NCBI GenBank assembly: GCA_003134815.1
Contig: PLCO01000032.1
Location: 1 to 50,019, forward strand
Direction of reading: 5' to 3'
DNA from: Acidobacteriaceae bacterium
GTDB lineage: Bacteria; Acidobacteriota; Terriglobia; Terriglobales; Acidobacteriaceae
Length of the DNA: 50,019 nucleotides
Shown: positions 1 through 10,102 of the stretch, one piece after another
Position numbering within the stretch: position 1 is the first letter of the stretch
How the letters are laid out: the number at the start of each line of letters is the position of its first letter
Notes under the pieces: model-generated
Seen by the model: the letters and a program-made list of their open reading frames with translations, nothing else
The model's database searches: none
Told to the model about the DNA's origin: nothing
Translations under genes and position numbers: made by a program

Positions 1-938
1 CGCTCCACAATCTCCTGGCCCAGGTAGCAGCCCTTGGCAAAGTGCAGCGCGCGCATCTGTGAAGTTTCCTGCGGCAGATCGCGCTCCACCATGTCGATCC
101 CATATGCGGGAATCGCCTCGGCCACACGAAGCGCCTCGAGCGATGCGCAACCGACGGGCGTAGCTCCACCCGTGCGCAGGCACCCCCATAATTTCGTCAG
201 CCCGGCCGACGGCAGCCAGAACTCGTAGTGCTGCGCCAGCACGCCGTAGCCGCGCCGGATCTTCACGTCCCATCCGTTCCACTCCACGCTGGTTCCCGCC
301 ATGGCGCTCGTGATTACCGGTAGGCCCACGCGTTCCAGCACCTCTCCGGCCTGCGGTCCGGTCAGGCCGATTGCCGTCTCCGAGCCGGCTTCTCCCACCT
401 GTTCATCTCCAAGCGGAACCAGCTCCACGTCGTCCATGACGATGAACTTGTTCAGATGCGCCAGCAGCTTTTCAAATTGATCGGCCGCAATCTCCAGCTC
501 CAGCCCGGACTCGCCCGCAAATGGCGTTCCCCGAAGCGGGTCGCTGCTCCGGGAATCCGCGGCAGATGCTTTTCGCCGCTGCGGCGAAACCTCTTCGCCG
601 CCTCGCCACACGGTCAGGTCGCCCTGGATGTGCCCTTGCGCGTTCAATACCAGATTCCAGGCGCCGGTGTTGGGGAACAAATCGTTCACCGTGTTGGTCA
701 CCATCCCGCTCAGCCAGCGAAAACGGTCGGCCCCGCGCACGTCCACGCGGCGCATCCAGCCCAGATCGTGAATCGCAGCCCCGGAGACCAGCGCCGCCGT
801 TTCCACCTCCGGCGCGTCCAACTCTCGAGGGGTAAGCACCCCCCGGTAAACAGTTAGCTCGTGTGGTGTGCGCGCGGATTCAAGCATGGCGGCCAGCGCG
901 CTGGCCTGCAGGTTTTGGGCGAGATCGGTCTCGGGCAT
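1..938 (-). CDS. ygfZ: YgfZ/GcvT-like folate-binding protein, C-terminus beyond window
   Basis: This is a minus-strand reading frame that runs off the left edge of the window; about 312 residues are visible. Near the visible end it carries KGCYLGQEIVER, the Lys-Gly-Cys-Tyr-x-Gly-Gln-Glu signature of the YgfZ family. That family consists of tetrahydrofolate-binding relatives of the glycine-cleavage T protein that help assemble or repair iron-sulfur clusters. The N-terminal part has the expected fold elements (VDVRGADRFRWLSGMVTNTV, then NAQGHIQGDL). The start chosen is the ATG at 938-936, preceded by a GGAAG element about 7-8 nt upstream. A stretch of roughly 25 residues around residue 130, rich in Arg, Ser and Ala, looks like a lineage-specific loop. 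It is divergent from the metallopeptidase gene to the right. Family call is firm; the exact cluster target is unknown. Confidence 0.88.
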   Translation of the reverse strand, partial: MPETDLAQNLQASALAAMLESARTPHELTVYRGVLTPRELDAPEVETAALVSGAAIHDLGWMRRVDVRGADRFRWLSGMVTNTVNDLFPNTGAWNLVLNAQGHIQGDLTVWRGGEEVSPQRRKASAADSRSSDPLRGTPFAGESGLELEIAADQFEKLLAHLNKFIVMDDVELVPLGDEQVGEAGSETAIGLTGPQAGEVLERVGLPVITSAMAGTSVEWNGWDVKIRRGYGVLAQHYEFWLPSAGLTKLWGCLRTGGATPVGCASLEALRVAEAIPAYGIDMVERDLPQETSQMRALHFAKGCYLGQEIVE

Positions 939-1102
939 GGGGAGTTCTTCCGTAGTTCGGCGCAGGTTTTTCTCTCGATACTTGGCGCCAAGCCGCATCC
1001 TGATTATAGCCTTGAAGTGAGAAGCTGGAATCGCGGCCCGGGAATCCGGAGTCGCAGTCAATTCCGCCGCGAGGCCCGCGGGGAGACCCATAGGTAAAAT
1101 TG

Positions 1103-2788
1103 ATGAGAGAGCGGCACAAGAAAACGGTCCAAATCGGGCGATGGGGAGTTTCGGCTCTCCTGCTTTGCCTGGCGGCGTCCGCCACTGCCGCCTGGCCGCA
1201 GCAGTCAGCTCCCGCGCCTCAGCCTGCGCCGCCTACCGCTGCCGCAAAGCCTTCCACGGCCAACCAAGGCGCCAGGTTCACGGGCAAGATCACTCCCGAG
1301 CAGGCCCAGCAGCTTTTCGCCCTTGTCGACGAGCTCATCAAATTCTCCTCCGATGAGACCGGCCTGCCCGTCAAAAGCACCGTCAAACGAACACTTACCA
1401 CCCGGACCGCCGTAGAAAGTTATCTCGAAGAAAAATTCAATGAAGACGAGGGCGCCAAGCGCCTGCAGCGCGACGAGGTCGTGCTCAAGAAATTCGGCCT
1501 GCTCGACCGCGACTTCGAGCTCAAGCCTTTTCTGCTGGCGCTGTTGAAAGAACAAATCGAAGCCTATTACGACTCAAAAACCAAGACCGTCAACATTCTC
1601 GATTGGGTCGATCCCGATGAGCAAAAAACTGTAATGGCTCACGAGCTGACCCACGCTCTGCAGGATCAGCACTCCGACCTGGAGAAGTGGGACGACCAGA
1701 CGCCCGACGACGTCTCGCACGACGCGGCCGGCGATCAGGATCACCTTGCCCGCGACGAAATGGACACCGCGCGCGATGCCGTCGCGGAGGGCCAAGCCAC
1801 CGCGGTAATGATCGACTACAACCTAAAGCCGCTTGGCATGAGCCTCGTCAAAGACCCCGAAGTGCTGGACAAGTTTAAGTCGGATACAGGCTCCAACGAG
1901 GACTCGCCCGTGATGTCCCGTGCGCCGCTGCTGCTCTCGGAGTCGATGCTCTTTCCTTATCGCGAGGGCCTCAGCTTTGAGCAGGACATATGGATGGACA
2001 AAGGCCAGGCGGCAGCCTTTGCCGGCGCGCTCGATCGCCCGCCCACATCGAGCTGGGAGATCATCAACCCGCGCGTGTATGAGCAAAAACAAATCCCGGC
2101 CATTCCCCTGCTGCCCAACATTCATCCGCTTGTTGACCCGCTCTACGCGGCCTATGACATTGGCCAGATCGGCGAGCTGGACGTGCACATCATCACCGAA
2201 CTCTTCGGCGGCGATAACTCTTCGCGCGATCTGACTCCGGCATGGGACGGCGGTCTCTACTGGGCCGGCCAGTTGCGATCCGCGACCACACCCGCGGAGC
2301 AGGCCAGCACAAAATCCATCGGCCTCTTTTATCTGTCGGTTTGGAAGAGCGCCGACTCCGCGCAGGTTTTCGCCGGGCTCTACGCGAAGAACCTCGCTCG
2401 CAAGTATTCCAGCGTTCAGTTGCAGGCCTCCGCCAGTCTCTCCCCTGCTGCCGATGGCCGATCAGAGCAGCAGGTCTACACCACCGACGAGGGCCCGGTC
2501 GTCATCACCACGCGCGGCAAGCTGGTTTTTATTGCGGAAAGCTTCCCGCTGCCGCTGGCGCGCAAGCTCACTACGCTCATCCTCGATGCGCAAGGCGGCG
2601 GCGCGCTGCGCATGACGTCCGTTCCGCCGCGCTCTGTTGATCTGGCTTCTTCGCGTCGCCCCGCAGAAATGAGCGTTGCCCCTTCCGGCGAACCTGCAAC
2701 CCTCTCTGGCGATCTGGTCCACTTCTTCGGCGACTGCGGCGTGATGAAGGCAGCGGTGGACGCCGAACTGAGGGCAGTCGCCAGATAA
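1103..2788 (+). CDS. Secreted HExxH zinc metallopeptidase-like protein
   Basis: The protein has about 561 residues. A Sec signal peptide is visible (basic RERHKK, then a hydrophobic stretch ending ASATAAWPQQ), followed by an Ala/Pro/Gln-rich linker. The motif MAHELTHALQDQH near residue 180 is a gluzincin-style HExxH, and EGQATAVMIDY about 50 residues later supplies a plausible third ligand (Glu). It is probably an exported zinc peptidase of an uncharacterised family; the substrate is unknown. The middle and C-terminal parts contain no domain I recognise. ATG 1103 is taken as the start, although a TTG lies directly before it; AGG at 1092-1094 is a weak ribosome site. The gene stands alone between divergent ygfZ and tdk. 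Certain: the zinc motif and export signal. Uncertain: whether it is an active protease. Confidence 0.7.
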   Translation: MRERHKKTVQIGRWGVSALLLCLAASATAAWPQQSAPAPQPAPPTAAAKPSTANQGARFTGKITPEQAQQLFALVDELIKFSSDETGLPVKSTVKRTLTTRTAVESYLEEKFNEDEGAKRLQRDEVVLKKFGLLDRDFELKPFLLALLKEQIEAYYDSKTKTVNILDWVDPDEQKTVMAHELTHALQDQHSDLEKWDDQTPDDVSHDAAGDQDHLARDEMDTARDAVAEGQATAVMIDYNLKPLGMSLVKDPEVLDKFKSDTGSNEDSPVMSRAPLLLSESMLFPYREGLSFEQDIWMDKGQAAAFAGALDRPPTSSWEIINPRVYEQKQIPAIPLLPNIHPLVDPLYAAYDIGQIGELDVHIITELFGGDNSSRDLTPAWDGGLYWAGQLRSATTPAEQASTKSIGLFYLSVWKSADSAQVFAGLYAKNLARKYSSVQLQASASLSPAADGRSEQQVYTTDEGPVVITTRGKLVFIAESFPLPLARKLTTLILDAQGGGALRMTSVPPRSVDLASSRRPAEMSVAPSGEPATLSGDLVHFFGDCGVMKAAVDAELRAVAR

Positions 2789-2992
2789 TTCGCACAAGTT
2801 CATTCGCAGCGCCCGCGGTTATTTGATTCCGCTCCTCGCTCTTTCGCGGCTCAGAGGAAAATCGGTCCCGATCCGAGCCGTCTCGCCCCAGAATTCGCAC
2901 TCTCCGCCGCGTTATGATGATGAATTACCGCACGCATCGTCATGTTTTGCCGCGCGCGGACCGCTTCATTCGCGATCGAAGGAGATGTGCAC

Positions 2993-3601
2993 GTGCAAGG
3001 CAAGCTCGAACTGATGATGGGGCCCATGCGCAGTAACAAGACAGCCGAGCTACTGCGCCGCGCCGAAATGCGCCGCCAGTACGCCAAGCAGCACGTTCTG
3101 GTGCTCAAGCCCAGCGACGACACCAAAGGCGGTCCGGGCGTGGTGGAAAGCCGTAATCCCAACGGCGGCGGCAAAATGAGCGCAATCGAGTTCCGCGCCA
3201 GCGACCCGTGGGAGGTGCTCAGCGCAATCCGCGACACCGAGCAGAAGATCGGCAAGCGCGTGGAATGCATCGCCATCGACGAAGGCCAATTTGTCGATCA
3301 GCTTTTTCTCTTCGTCAAGCAGCTGCTCGACTCAGGCCACGATGTTCTCGTCGCCGGGCTCGATCTCGACTTCCGCGCCATGCCTTTCGGCGAAATGCTC
3401 AACCTCACCTGGCTGGTGAACGCCTACGGCGGCAGCATTACGGAGTGCATGGCCTACTGCAGTTGCGGAGCACGCGCACTTTACTCGCAGCGCCTGATCG
3501 ATGGCAAGCCCGCGGCCTTCGACAGCCCCATCAAAATGCCCGGCGATTCTTATGAGCCGCGCTGCTCACAGCACTTCATCCTGCCCGGCCGCCAGCGCTA
3601 A
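2993..3601 (+). CDS. tdk: Thymidine kinase (class II)
   Basis: Type II thymidine kinase phosphorylates thymidine to dTMP in pyrimidine salvage. The order of motifs is correct: a P-loop near the N-terminus (GPMRSNKT), a Walker B-like AIDEGQF, the lasso region, and C-terminal zinc ligands CSCG and CSQH. The frame is open from an ATG at 2942, but GTG 2993 is preceded by AAGGAG at 2979-2984 with ideal 8-nt spacing and gives a 202-residue protein, normal for the family, so GTG is chosen. Oddity: the second glycine of the P-loop (GxxxxGKT) is Asn here, while the catalytic Lys and Thr remain. The neighbouring tRNA-Leu is on the opposite strand. Family call is good; activity with the altered P-loop is inferred. 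Confidence 0.85.
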   Translation: MQGKLELMMGPMRSNKTAELLRRAEMRRQYAKQHVLVLKPSDDTKGGPGVVESRNPNGGGKMSAIEFRASDPWEVLSAIRDTEQKIGKRVECIAIDEGQFVDQLFLFVKQLLDSGHDVLVAGLDLDFRAMPFGEMLNLTWLVNAYGGSITECMAYCSCGARALYSQRLIDGKPAAFDSPIKMPGDSYEPRCSQHFILPGRQR

Positions 3602-3687
3602 ACCGCGCGAGCCTACGAGCTGCGCGCACGAGTCAGCGTGCACAGCACGAACATGGCCGCAAACGGCTGAATTGAGAGTGGTTTGCT

Positions 3688-3774
3688 TGGTGCCGGGAGG
3701 GGGGGTCGAACCCCCACGACCTTGCGATCGGCGGATTTTGAGTCCGCTGCGTCTGCCAATTCCGCCATCCCGGC
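3688..3774 (-). tRNA. tRNA-Leu (anticodon CAA)
   Basis: The complement folds as a class II tRNA. The acceptor arm is GCCGGGA/TCCCGGC, followed by discriminator A and an encoded CCA at 3690-3688. The D arm holds AATTGGCAGA. The anticodon stem GCGGA/TCCGC closes the loop CTCAAAA, giving anticodon CAA. A variable arm follows, and the T arm contains GGTTCGACC. The anticodon reads TTG leucine codons. No intron is present. Confidence 0.96.
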
Positions 3775-4030
3775 CTTGGGTGGGGACCGCTCCCAAAGTA
3801 TCGCATAGCCTTTATCTGGTTCGCCACATCCGCCGCGCCCGCCGCACCCATCTGAGTTCCGCATAGATCACGCCACAACTTTCATCTGCGTGGCCCGGCC
3901 GAAGGCGCCTGCCGCGCCGCAGGTGCTTTCTGTCGCGGCCCGGCTGAAGGCGTCGGCCGCACCGCCCGCCTTTCCACATTTGCTCGGCGGCTCGCGCTCG
4001 AACCCCTGTGCGAGAATGAAGGCATCAACG

Positions 4031-6496
4031 ATGACCAGCGCCGCCCCTGCCGTCGTTCCAGCTCCAGTCACAATCACTCCGCAGATGCTTGCTCAACACA
4101 GCATCACCGCGGAGGAGTACGAGCGCATTCTCGCGGCGCTTGGCCGCACTCCCTCGCTTACCGAGCTCGGCATCTACAGCGTGATGTGGAGCGAGCATTG
4201 TTCCTACAAATCCAGCCGCGTGCACTTGAAGCGCCTGCCGACCAAAAGCGATCGCGTCGTTCAAGGCCCCGGTGAGAACGCGGGCATCATCGACGTGGGC
4301 GACGGCTGGGCCTGCGCCTTCAAAATCGAATCGCACAACCACCCCAGCTACATTGAGCCTCATCAGGGTGCGGCCACCGGCGTCGGCGGCATTCTGCGCG
4401 ACATCTTCACCATGGGCGCGCGTCCGCTCGCCGTAATGGACTCGCTACGCTTCGGGCCGATTGAGCCCGGCGAGGCCGACCGCGAGACCGTCCATAAGAA
4501 TCACTCCATCCTTGAAGGCGTTGTCAGCGGCGTCGCCGGTTACGGCAACTGCTTCGGCGTGCCCAATCTTGGCGGCGAAACCAAATTCGAGCCGTGCTAC
4601 TCCGGCAATCCGCTCGTCAACGCTTTCGCCCTGGGCCTCGTGCGCAAAGATGAAATCTTCTACGCCAAGGCCAGCGGCACCGGCAATCCCGTCATTTATG
4701 TCGGCGCAAAGACCGGCCGCGACGGCATCCACGGCGCAACCATGGCCAGCGAAGAATTCCACGAGGGCACCGAGGCCAAGCGTCCCAACGTCCAGGTCGG
4801 CGACCCGTTCATGGAAAAACTTCTGCTCGAAGCCTGCCTTGAAGCCATGCAGACCGGCGCCATCGTCGGCATTCAGGACATGGGGGCTGCAGGATTGACC
4901 TGCTCCACCTGCGAGATGGGCGGGCGCGGCGGCGTCGGCCTAGACGTCGAGCTTGACCGCGTGCCGCAGCGCGAAACCGACATGAGCGCCTACGAGATCA
5001 TGCTCTCCGAAAGCCAGGAGCGCATGTTGCTGGTCGCCGAAAAAGGCCGCGAAGACGAAGTCCTGCGTGTCTTCGCGAAGTGGGGTCTCGACGCGGTCAT
5101 CGTTGGCACAGTAGAGCCAGAGCCGCGCCTCCGCATCCGCCACCACGGCGAGCTCGTCGCCGATATTCCCAATCAATCGCTCACCGACGATGCGCCGCTT
5201 TATCATCGCCCCATCGGCACATGGAAAGCGCCTGTCCCGCTCGACCCTCCCGCCGGGGCTCTCGAAGAGTTATCCAAAGACCGCGACTACACCGCCGACC
5301 TCAAAAAACTTCTCGCCAGTTCGAACGTCTGCTCCAAACGCTGGGTCTATGAGCAATACGACAGCATGGTTCAAACCAACACCGCGATCGGCCCCGGCGG
5401 CGAAGCCGGCGTGATGCGGATTAAGGGAACAGGCAAGCCTGGTGACGCCGGCAGCCCAAACAAAGAAATTGGCTTGGCCATGGCCCTCGACGGTAGCGGC
5501 CGCTGGGCATATCTCGATCCTAAACTCGGCGCCATGCACGCCGTCGCTGAGGCAGCGCGCAAAGTCGCGATGACCGGCGCAACGCCCGTGGCCGCCACCA
5601 ACTGCCTCAACTTCGGCAATCCAGAAAAACCCGAAATCATGGCGCAGCTTTCCGCCGCCATCGACGGCATCGCTGAAGCCTGCACCGCGTTGGGCACGCC
5701 CATCACCGGCGGCAACGTTTCACTTTACAACGAGACCCGCGGCGAAGGCATTTATCCCACGCCGGTCCTCGGCATCGTCGGCATTCTCGACGACGTAACC
5801 AAAGCCGTTCCTGCTCACTTCCAGCGCGAAAAAGACGCCATCGTTCTGCTCTGGCCAATTCCGCGCGACGAAGAGCCGAACCCGAAACTCAAGGTTCCGC
5901 TCAATCCTCCGCCTATCAGCCAATATCCGCTGCCCGCGCTCGAGCGCGAACCAAGAGACCGCGAGCAGGCCGATGCGTCCGACGCCGATGTTGCGGCAAA
6001 TCTTGCCGCCTTCGGCTCCTCCGAATTTTCCAAAGCCGTTCTCGGCAGCCTCTGGGGCACTCCTCCTTCGCTTGACCTCGACGCCGAGGCCAGCCTGCAC
6101 GACATGCTCGCCATCCTATCGTGGCGCAAGCTCATTCATTCCGCTTGCGACATCTCCGACGGCGGTATCGCGGTAGCTCTCGCACAGGCCGCATTCACAA
6201 AAGGCATTGGCGTTACCGTCGAGCAGGACCCATCCCTTCTCGCGCACCCTCTCTTTGGCCTCTTCGCCGAGCCCGCCTCCACCATCATCGTCACCACTGA
6301 CCAGAAGAATCTCTCCGAGATCGACGCCATCGCCGGCCAGCACAATTACTTCGCCGCCCGCATCGGGACCGCTGGCGGAAGCCGAATCGAAATCTCCGTC
6401 GACGGCGAATCGTTCATCTCCGCATCGCTCGCTGAGCTTCGCACCCTCTGGGCCTCCGCCCTGGAAGCCAATCTCCATGGCGAGGTCACCGCATGA
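4031..6496 (+). CDS. purL: Phosphoribosylformylglycinamidine synthase subunit PurL
   Basis: PurL is the ATP-dependent synthetase subunit that converts FGAR plus glutamine-derived ammonia into FGAM, step four of purine synthesis. Visible hallmarks are [11 protein letters not shown] with the catalytic His, [54 protein letters not shown] and [14 protein letters not shown]. The frame is open back to 3890, but the extra N-terminus is low-quality sequence. ATG 4031 (AAGG 9 nt upstream) gives about 821 residues; ATG 4016 is an alternative. An insertion of about 50 residues rich in Pro, Glu and Arg (around 5870-6000) accounts for the length over the usual ~740. Its stop overlaps the purF start (ATGA), indicating translational coupling. 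Very confident call. Confidence 0.95.
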   Translation: MTSAAPAVVPAPVTITPQMLAQHSITAEEYERILAALGRTPSLTELGIYSVMWSEHCSYKSSRVHLKRLPTKSDRVVQGPGENAGIIDVGDGWACAFKIESHNHPSYIEPHQGAATGVGGILRDIFTMGARPLAVMDSLRFGPIEPGEADRETVHKNHSILEGVVSGVAGYGNCFGVPNLGGETKFEPCYSGNPLVNAFALGLVRKDEIFYAKASGTGNPVIYVGAKTGRDGIHGATMASEEFHEGTEAKRPNVQVGDPFMEKLLLEACLEAMQTGAIVGIQDMGAAGLTCSTCEMGGRGGVGLDVELDRVPQRETDMSAYEIMLSESQERMLLVAEKGREDEVLRVFAKWGLDAVIVGTVEPEPRLRIRHHGELVADIPNQSLTDDAPLYHRPIGTWKAPVPLDPPAGALEELSKDRDYTADLKKLLASSNVCSKRWVYEQYDSMVQTNTAIGPGGEAGVMRIKGTGKPGDAGSPNKEIGLAMALDGSGRWAYLDPKLGAMHAVAEAARKVAMTGATPVAATNCLNFGNPEKPEIMAQLSAAIDGIAEACTALGTPITGGNVSLYNETRGEGIYPTPVLGIVGILDDVTKAVPAHFQREKDAIVLLWPIPRDEEPNPKLKVPLNPPPISQYPLPALEREPRDREQADASDADVAANLAAFGSSEFSKAVLGSLWGTPPSLDLDAEASLHDMLAILSWRKLIHSACDISDGGIAVALAQAAFTKGIGVTVEQDPSLLAHPLFGLFAEPASTIIVTTDQKNLSEIDAIAGQHNYFAARIGTAGGSRIEISVDGESFISASLAELRTLWASALEANLHGEVTA

Positions 6497-8016
6497 GCCG
6501 GTTGCTGTTTCAGGGGGTCTGCGGGGAACCCGACCTTTCCGAATCCTTGCGCGCCAACGAACTGATCACTGATCACTGTCCACAGACCCCTCTTCGCGAA
6601 GCCGACAAGCTCCACGAAGAATGCGGCGTCGTCGCCATCTACGGCCATCCGCACGCCGCGCGCGAAGCCTATCTTGCGCTCTATGCCCTGCAGCATCGCG
6701 GCCAGGAATCCGCAGGCATCGCCACCGCCGACGGCTCGCACCTCGCCAACATCAAGGGCATGGGCCTGGTTTCGGAAATCTTTACCGACGACGTTCTCGA
6801 AAAGCTCCCCGGCCATCTGGCCATCGGCCACACGCGCTACTCCACCACCGGCGACTCAGCGCTGCTCAACGCGCAGCCCATCCGCGTCGACTCCACCAAG
6901 GGCCTAATCGCCATTGCCCACAATGGCAACCTGGTCCACCTCGGCAATCTCCGCGCCAGCCTCGAGCGCGACGGCGCATATTTCCAGACAACCTCCGACT
7001 CAGAAATCATCGTTCAGCTCATCGCCCACTCCCGCGCCGGCTCGCTCGTTGATGCAATCGCCGACTCGCTCTCGCAGGTCGAGGGCGCATTCTCCATCGT
7101 CATGATGACCCGCGACCGCATCTTCGCCGCACGCGATCCGCGCGGCTTCCGTCCGCTCTCTATGGGCCGCATGAAAAATCCCGAGGGCGGTGCGGATGTC
7201 ATCGTCTTTGCCAGCGAATCCTGCGCCTTCGATCTGCTCCGCGCCGAATTTGTTCGCGACATTCTTCCCGGCGAACTCGTCATGGTCTCGCAGGACGGGG
7301 TCACCAGCCGCCAGTTCGCAACCGGTCTGCCGCAATCGAGCTGCGTCTTCGAGCATGTCTACTTCGCCCGCCCTGACTCGCGGATCTTCGGCCGCTGGGT
7401 GCAGGAGTCGCGCGATCAGATGGGCCGCCAGCTGGCTCGCGAGTCCGGCGTCGCCGCCGACGTCGTTGTTCCCGTGCCCGACTCCGGCGTAACCGCCGCG
7501 CTCGGCTACGCGGAAGAAGCAGGCCTGCCGTTCCGCATGGGCCTCATCCGCAACCACTACGTCGGCCGCACGTTTATTGAGCCCGAGCAGCGCGTGCGCG
7601 ATTTCGGCGTCCGCCTCAAGCTCAACCCCGTACACAATCTGCTCGCCGGCAAGCGCGTCATCCTTATTGACGACTCCATCATCCGCGGGACCACTTCAAG
7701 AAAAATCGTCCGCATGGTTCGTGGCGCCGGCGCAACCGAGGTCCATCTCCGCATCAGTTGTCCGCCAACCATTTCGCCCTGCTTTTACGGCGTCGACACG
7801 CCGTCAAAAAGCGAGCTCATCGCCGCTAACAACTCTGTCGAAGAGATTCGCCAATATATCGAGGCCGATTCGCTGGCGTACTTGTCGCTTGACGGCCTGC
7901 TGGCCTCTGTGGGCGATGAAAAGAAAACCGGCTACTGCACCGCCTGCTACACCGGCAACTACCCCACGCAGTGGGTCGACGTCGAAGACATTCTGCCGGC
8001 CGCGGTAGCTCCTTAG
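6493..8016 (+). CDS. purF: Amidophosphoribosyltransferase PurF
   Basis: PurF catalyses the committed step of purine synthesis, PRPP plus glutamine to phosphoribosylamine. The N-terminal glutamine-amidotransferase domain begins at the catalytic Cys in [12 protein letters not shown], followed by [19 protein letters not shown] and AHNGN. The C-terminal phosphoribosyltransferase domain carries the PRPP loop [14 protein letters not shown]. The ATG overlaps the purL stop by four bases. About 43 residues precede the nucleophilic Cys and would form a propeptide removed on maturation. That propeptide is encoded by DNA that looks like an intergenic repeat (CTGATCA heptads enclosed by a GGGGTCTG/CAGACCCC inverted repeat). 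No other Met or GTG start exists before the Cys. The function is certain; the propeptide is the unusual part. Confidence 0.96.
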   Translation: MSRLLFQGVCGEPDLSESLRANELITDHCPQTPLREADKLHEECGVVAIYGHPHAAREAYLALYALQHRGQESAGIATADGSHLANIKGMGLVSEIFTDDVLEKLPGHLAIGHTRYSTTGDSALLNAQPIRVDSTKGLIAIAHNGNLVHLGNLRASLERDGAYFQTTSDSEIIVQLIAHSRAGSLVDAIADSLSQVEGAFSIVMMTRDRIFAARDPRGFRPLSMGRMKNPEGGADVIVFASESCAFDLLRAEFVRDILPGELVMVSQDGVTSRQFATGLPQSSCVFEHVYFARPDSRIFGRWVQESRDQMGRQLARESGVAADVVVPVPDSGVTAALGYAEEAGLPFRMGLIRNHYVGRTFIEPEQRVRDFGVRLKLNPVHNLLAGKRVILIDDSIIRGTTSRKIVRMVRGAGATEVHLRISCPPTISPCFYGVDTPSKSELIAANNSVEEIRQYIEADSLAYLSLDGLLASVGDEKKTGYCTACYTGNYPTQWVDVEDILPAAVAP

Positions 8017-8060
8017 CCAGAACTCTCAGCAGCATTTCGCGCGGCTCAACCGCCCGCCCG

Positions 8061-9443
8061 TCACACCACTTCCTCCGCCAATTCCGCCCCGGCCCCAACC
8101 GGCCGCCGCGCCAGGTTTCGCGTCAACAAATACATCGTTCCCGCCGCCAGCAGAGAAGGCAACACCAGTCCCCTCATTCCCACGTCGTAGCTCCCTGTGC
8201 GGTCCTTCATCACGCCCATCCAGTTCGGTCCCACGAATCCGGCGAACATCGTGATCGTATTCATCGCCGCAAGGCCTGCTGCCGCCGCGCGCCCGGCCAG
8301 AAACTGCATGGGAACGGCATTGGACGGTCCCAGCATCGACATGAACGCGGTGAAACTTGCGGCGAGCGCGACAACCACCAGCCATGGCTCCTTCGCATAG
8401 CTCGCCGTCAAAAATCCGGCAGCCATCACCATGCAGGGAACAATGCAGTGCAACGCCCGCTCGCCGCTGCGATCGGAGTGCGCGCTGTTCAGGAGCATTC
8501 CCGCCGCGCCTGCCAACCCAATGCACGCCACTAAATACCCCACGTTCGTAACGCTCCAACCCGTCACGCCCTGCAGAATCGCCGGCGCGGAAAAACTGTA
8601 CGCATAACTGGTGGTGAGCGCGAAAAAGAAGTAGGCACCGATCATCCACACCTTCGGCTCAAGCAGCGCTTGCGCCACTCCGGCGTTATGCCCCAGGTGT
8701 GCTTTTTCGCCGTCAGTTTTGAGTTGGCCTTGCAACCACGCCTTCTCATCCGAGGTCAGCCAGGCTGCTTTGGCTGGATTGTCAGGCAGCATTTTCAGAA
8801 TCACCAGGCTGAATGCCGCCGCCGGCAGTCCCTCCAGGAGAAAGAGCCATTGCCAACCTGAGAGTCCAAATTTCCCACCAAGGCCCAGCAACCAACCGGC
8901 CACCGAACCCATCACCACCGAGCTCAGCGGAAGGGAGACGTAAAATCGGCTCACTGCCCGCGCTCTCATCCGCGCCGGAAACCACAACATCAGGTAATAA
9001 ATCACCCCGGGATAGAATCCCGCCTCCGCCATGCCCAGCAGGAATCGCAGCACGTTGAACTCGAGCGGCGTGCGCACGAATAGCATCGCTGCCGCAAGCA
9101 ATCCCCAAGTAAACATGATCCGCGCCAGCCAGCGCTTGGCGCCGAATCGCAGCAGCATCAAGTTCGACGGCACCTCGCAAAGTGCATACCCGATGAAGAA
9201 AAGTCCCGCGCCAAATCCGTAGACTGACGCGCTGAAGTGCAGGTCCCGGTTCATTTGCAGCGAGGCAAAGCTGATGTTAATGCGGTCCATGTAGGACAGC
9301 CCGTAGCCCACCGCAATCACTGGAAGCAGCCGCAGGCTCGCCTTCCGAATTGCCGATTCGCCAATCTGATTCAGGCGCGATTCTTCATCCGTCGGCGCTC
9401 CCGGCGTCACATATACCTCGTGCGCGGAACCGGCAGCGGCCAT
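8061..9443 (-). CDS. MFS transporter, anion:cation symporter (ACS) type
   Basis: A 460-residue protein with about twelve hydrophobic segments. The first cytoplasmic side has the ACS-like sequence YMDRINISFA, followed by FFIGYALCEVPSN and RFLLGMAEAGFYPGVIYYL. These features are typical of the anion:cation symporter branch, whose members take up organic acids such as tartrate, galactonate or phthalate. A soluble loop (LTSDEKAWLQGQL) separates the two six-helix halves, as usual for the branch. The start has GAGGTGA 6 nt upstream of the ATG. The gene is convergent with purF, with a 44-bp gap and no obvious terminator. The family is secure; the substrate cannot be named. Confidence 0.88.
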   Translation of the reverse strand: MAAAGSAHEVYVTPGAPTDEESRLNQIGESAIRKASLRLLPVIAVGYGLSYMDRINISFASLQMNRDLHFSASVYGFGAGLFFIGYALCEVPSNLMLLRFGAKRWLARIMFTWGLLAAAMLFVRTPLEFNVLRFLLGMAEAGFYPGVIYYLMLWFPARMRARAVSRFYVSLPLSSVVMGSVAGWLLGLGGKFGLSGWQWLFLLEGLPAAAFSLVILKMLPDNPAKAAWLTSDEKAWLQGQLKTDGEKAHLGHNAGVAQALLEPKVWMIGAYFFFALTTSYAYSFSAPAILQGVTGWSVTNVGYLVACIGLAGAAGMLLNSAHSDRSGERALHCIVPCMVMAAGFLTASYAKEPWLVVVALAASFTAFMSMLGPSNAVPMQFLAGRAAAAGLAAMNTITMFAGFVGPNWMGVMKDRTGSYDVGMRGLVLPSLLAAGTMYLLTRNLARRPVGAGAELAEEVV

Positions 9444-9599
9444 GGGCGCTCACCTCGTGCGAATCTCAGTTTTCGGCAAGAAAAATAGGGGAATGAAGAA
9501 AGGGAAACCGTGAGCACAATGTACCACAGGCCGCGCAGGGGTCCACGTACCCCTTCGCAGCAATCGCAACACAGCGCCCGGCCAAACAATCCCAACGAT

Positions 9600-10055
9600 T
9601 TATTTCGCGCCAGTGTTTGTTCCAGCCTCTATCGGGTGCAACACGATTGTTACGCCGAATGTTTTGGCGGAGGCATCCACTACTTCTGCCGAATTTGGAT
9701 AGGTCACTGTCAGTTGGTCAGACCCTTCCCATGCGATAGAGGCTTGACCGGCGGCTACATTCTTTAACTCTAAGATGGGTTCGTATTCATATCCGGGATT
9801 GGGATTACTAGTGCTCAGATAAGCGAAATAAAAGTCATACGTGCTACCGCACGAGCGGTGGAAGCTCTTAACCGTATGCTGCCCGTCGGGAGAACTGACC
9901 ATACGCTGCTCGGTGTCAGGGCTACAGTCTCCATCAGTGAAGTGTCTAAAAGGCCAAGAGATTGCATAGATCGCGAGCCATCCCAACGCCCCGGCAATTG
10001 CGAGGCCACCGACAACCTCAAGCGCGATGTGGACCCGGCGCATTCCTTTCAACAT
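9600..10055 (-). CDS. Small membrane-anchored protein of unknown function
   Basis: About 151 residues from ATG 10055; a closer in-frame ATG at 10043 is also possible and a TTG lies farther upstream. One hydrophobic segment near the N-terminus (VVGGLAIAGALGWLAIYAI) is followed by a soluble domain predicted outside the cytoplasm. This domain contains two cysteines (DGDCSPD and HRSCGST) that could form a disulfide. The motif MVSSPDGQHTVKSFHRSCG resembles the start of small exported proteins from other bacteria, but I do not recognise a named family. It lies between the GH8 gene and the MFS gene, all on the minus strand but with gaps, so an operon is not evident. Coding status is likely; function is unknown. 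Confidence 0.6.
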   Translation of the reverse strand: MLKGMRRVHIALEVVGGLAIAGALGWLAIYAISWPFRHFTDGDCSPDTEQRMVSSPDGQHTVKSFHRSCGSTYDFYFAYLSTSNPNPGYEYEPILELKNVAAGQASIAWEGSDQLTVTYPNSAEVVDASAKTFGVTIVLHPIEAGTNTGAK

Positions 10056-10102
10056 GCGGGTCAGGATAGCAAATCTCGGTCCCGATCCCAACAGACAACG
10101 GA

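Noticed and set aside
3890..4030. Longer N-terminus for PurL
   Set aside because: The extra 47 residues are Ala/Pro-rich and unlike any PurL. Starts at 4016 or 4031 fit better.
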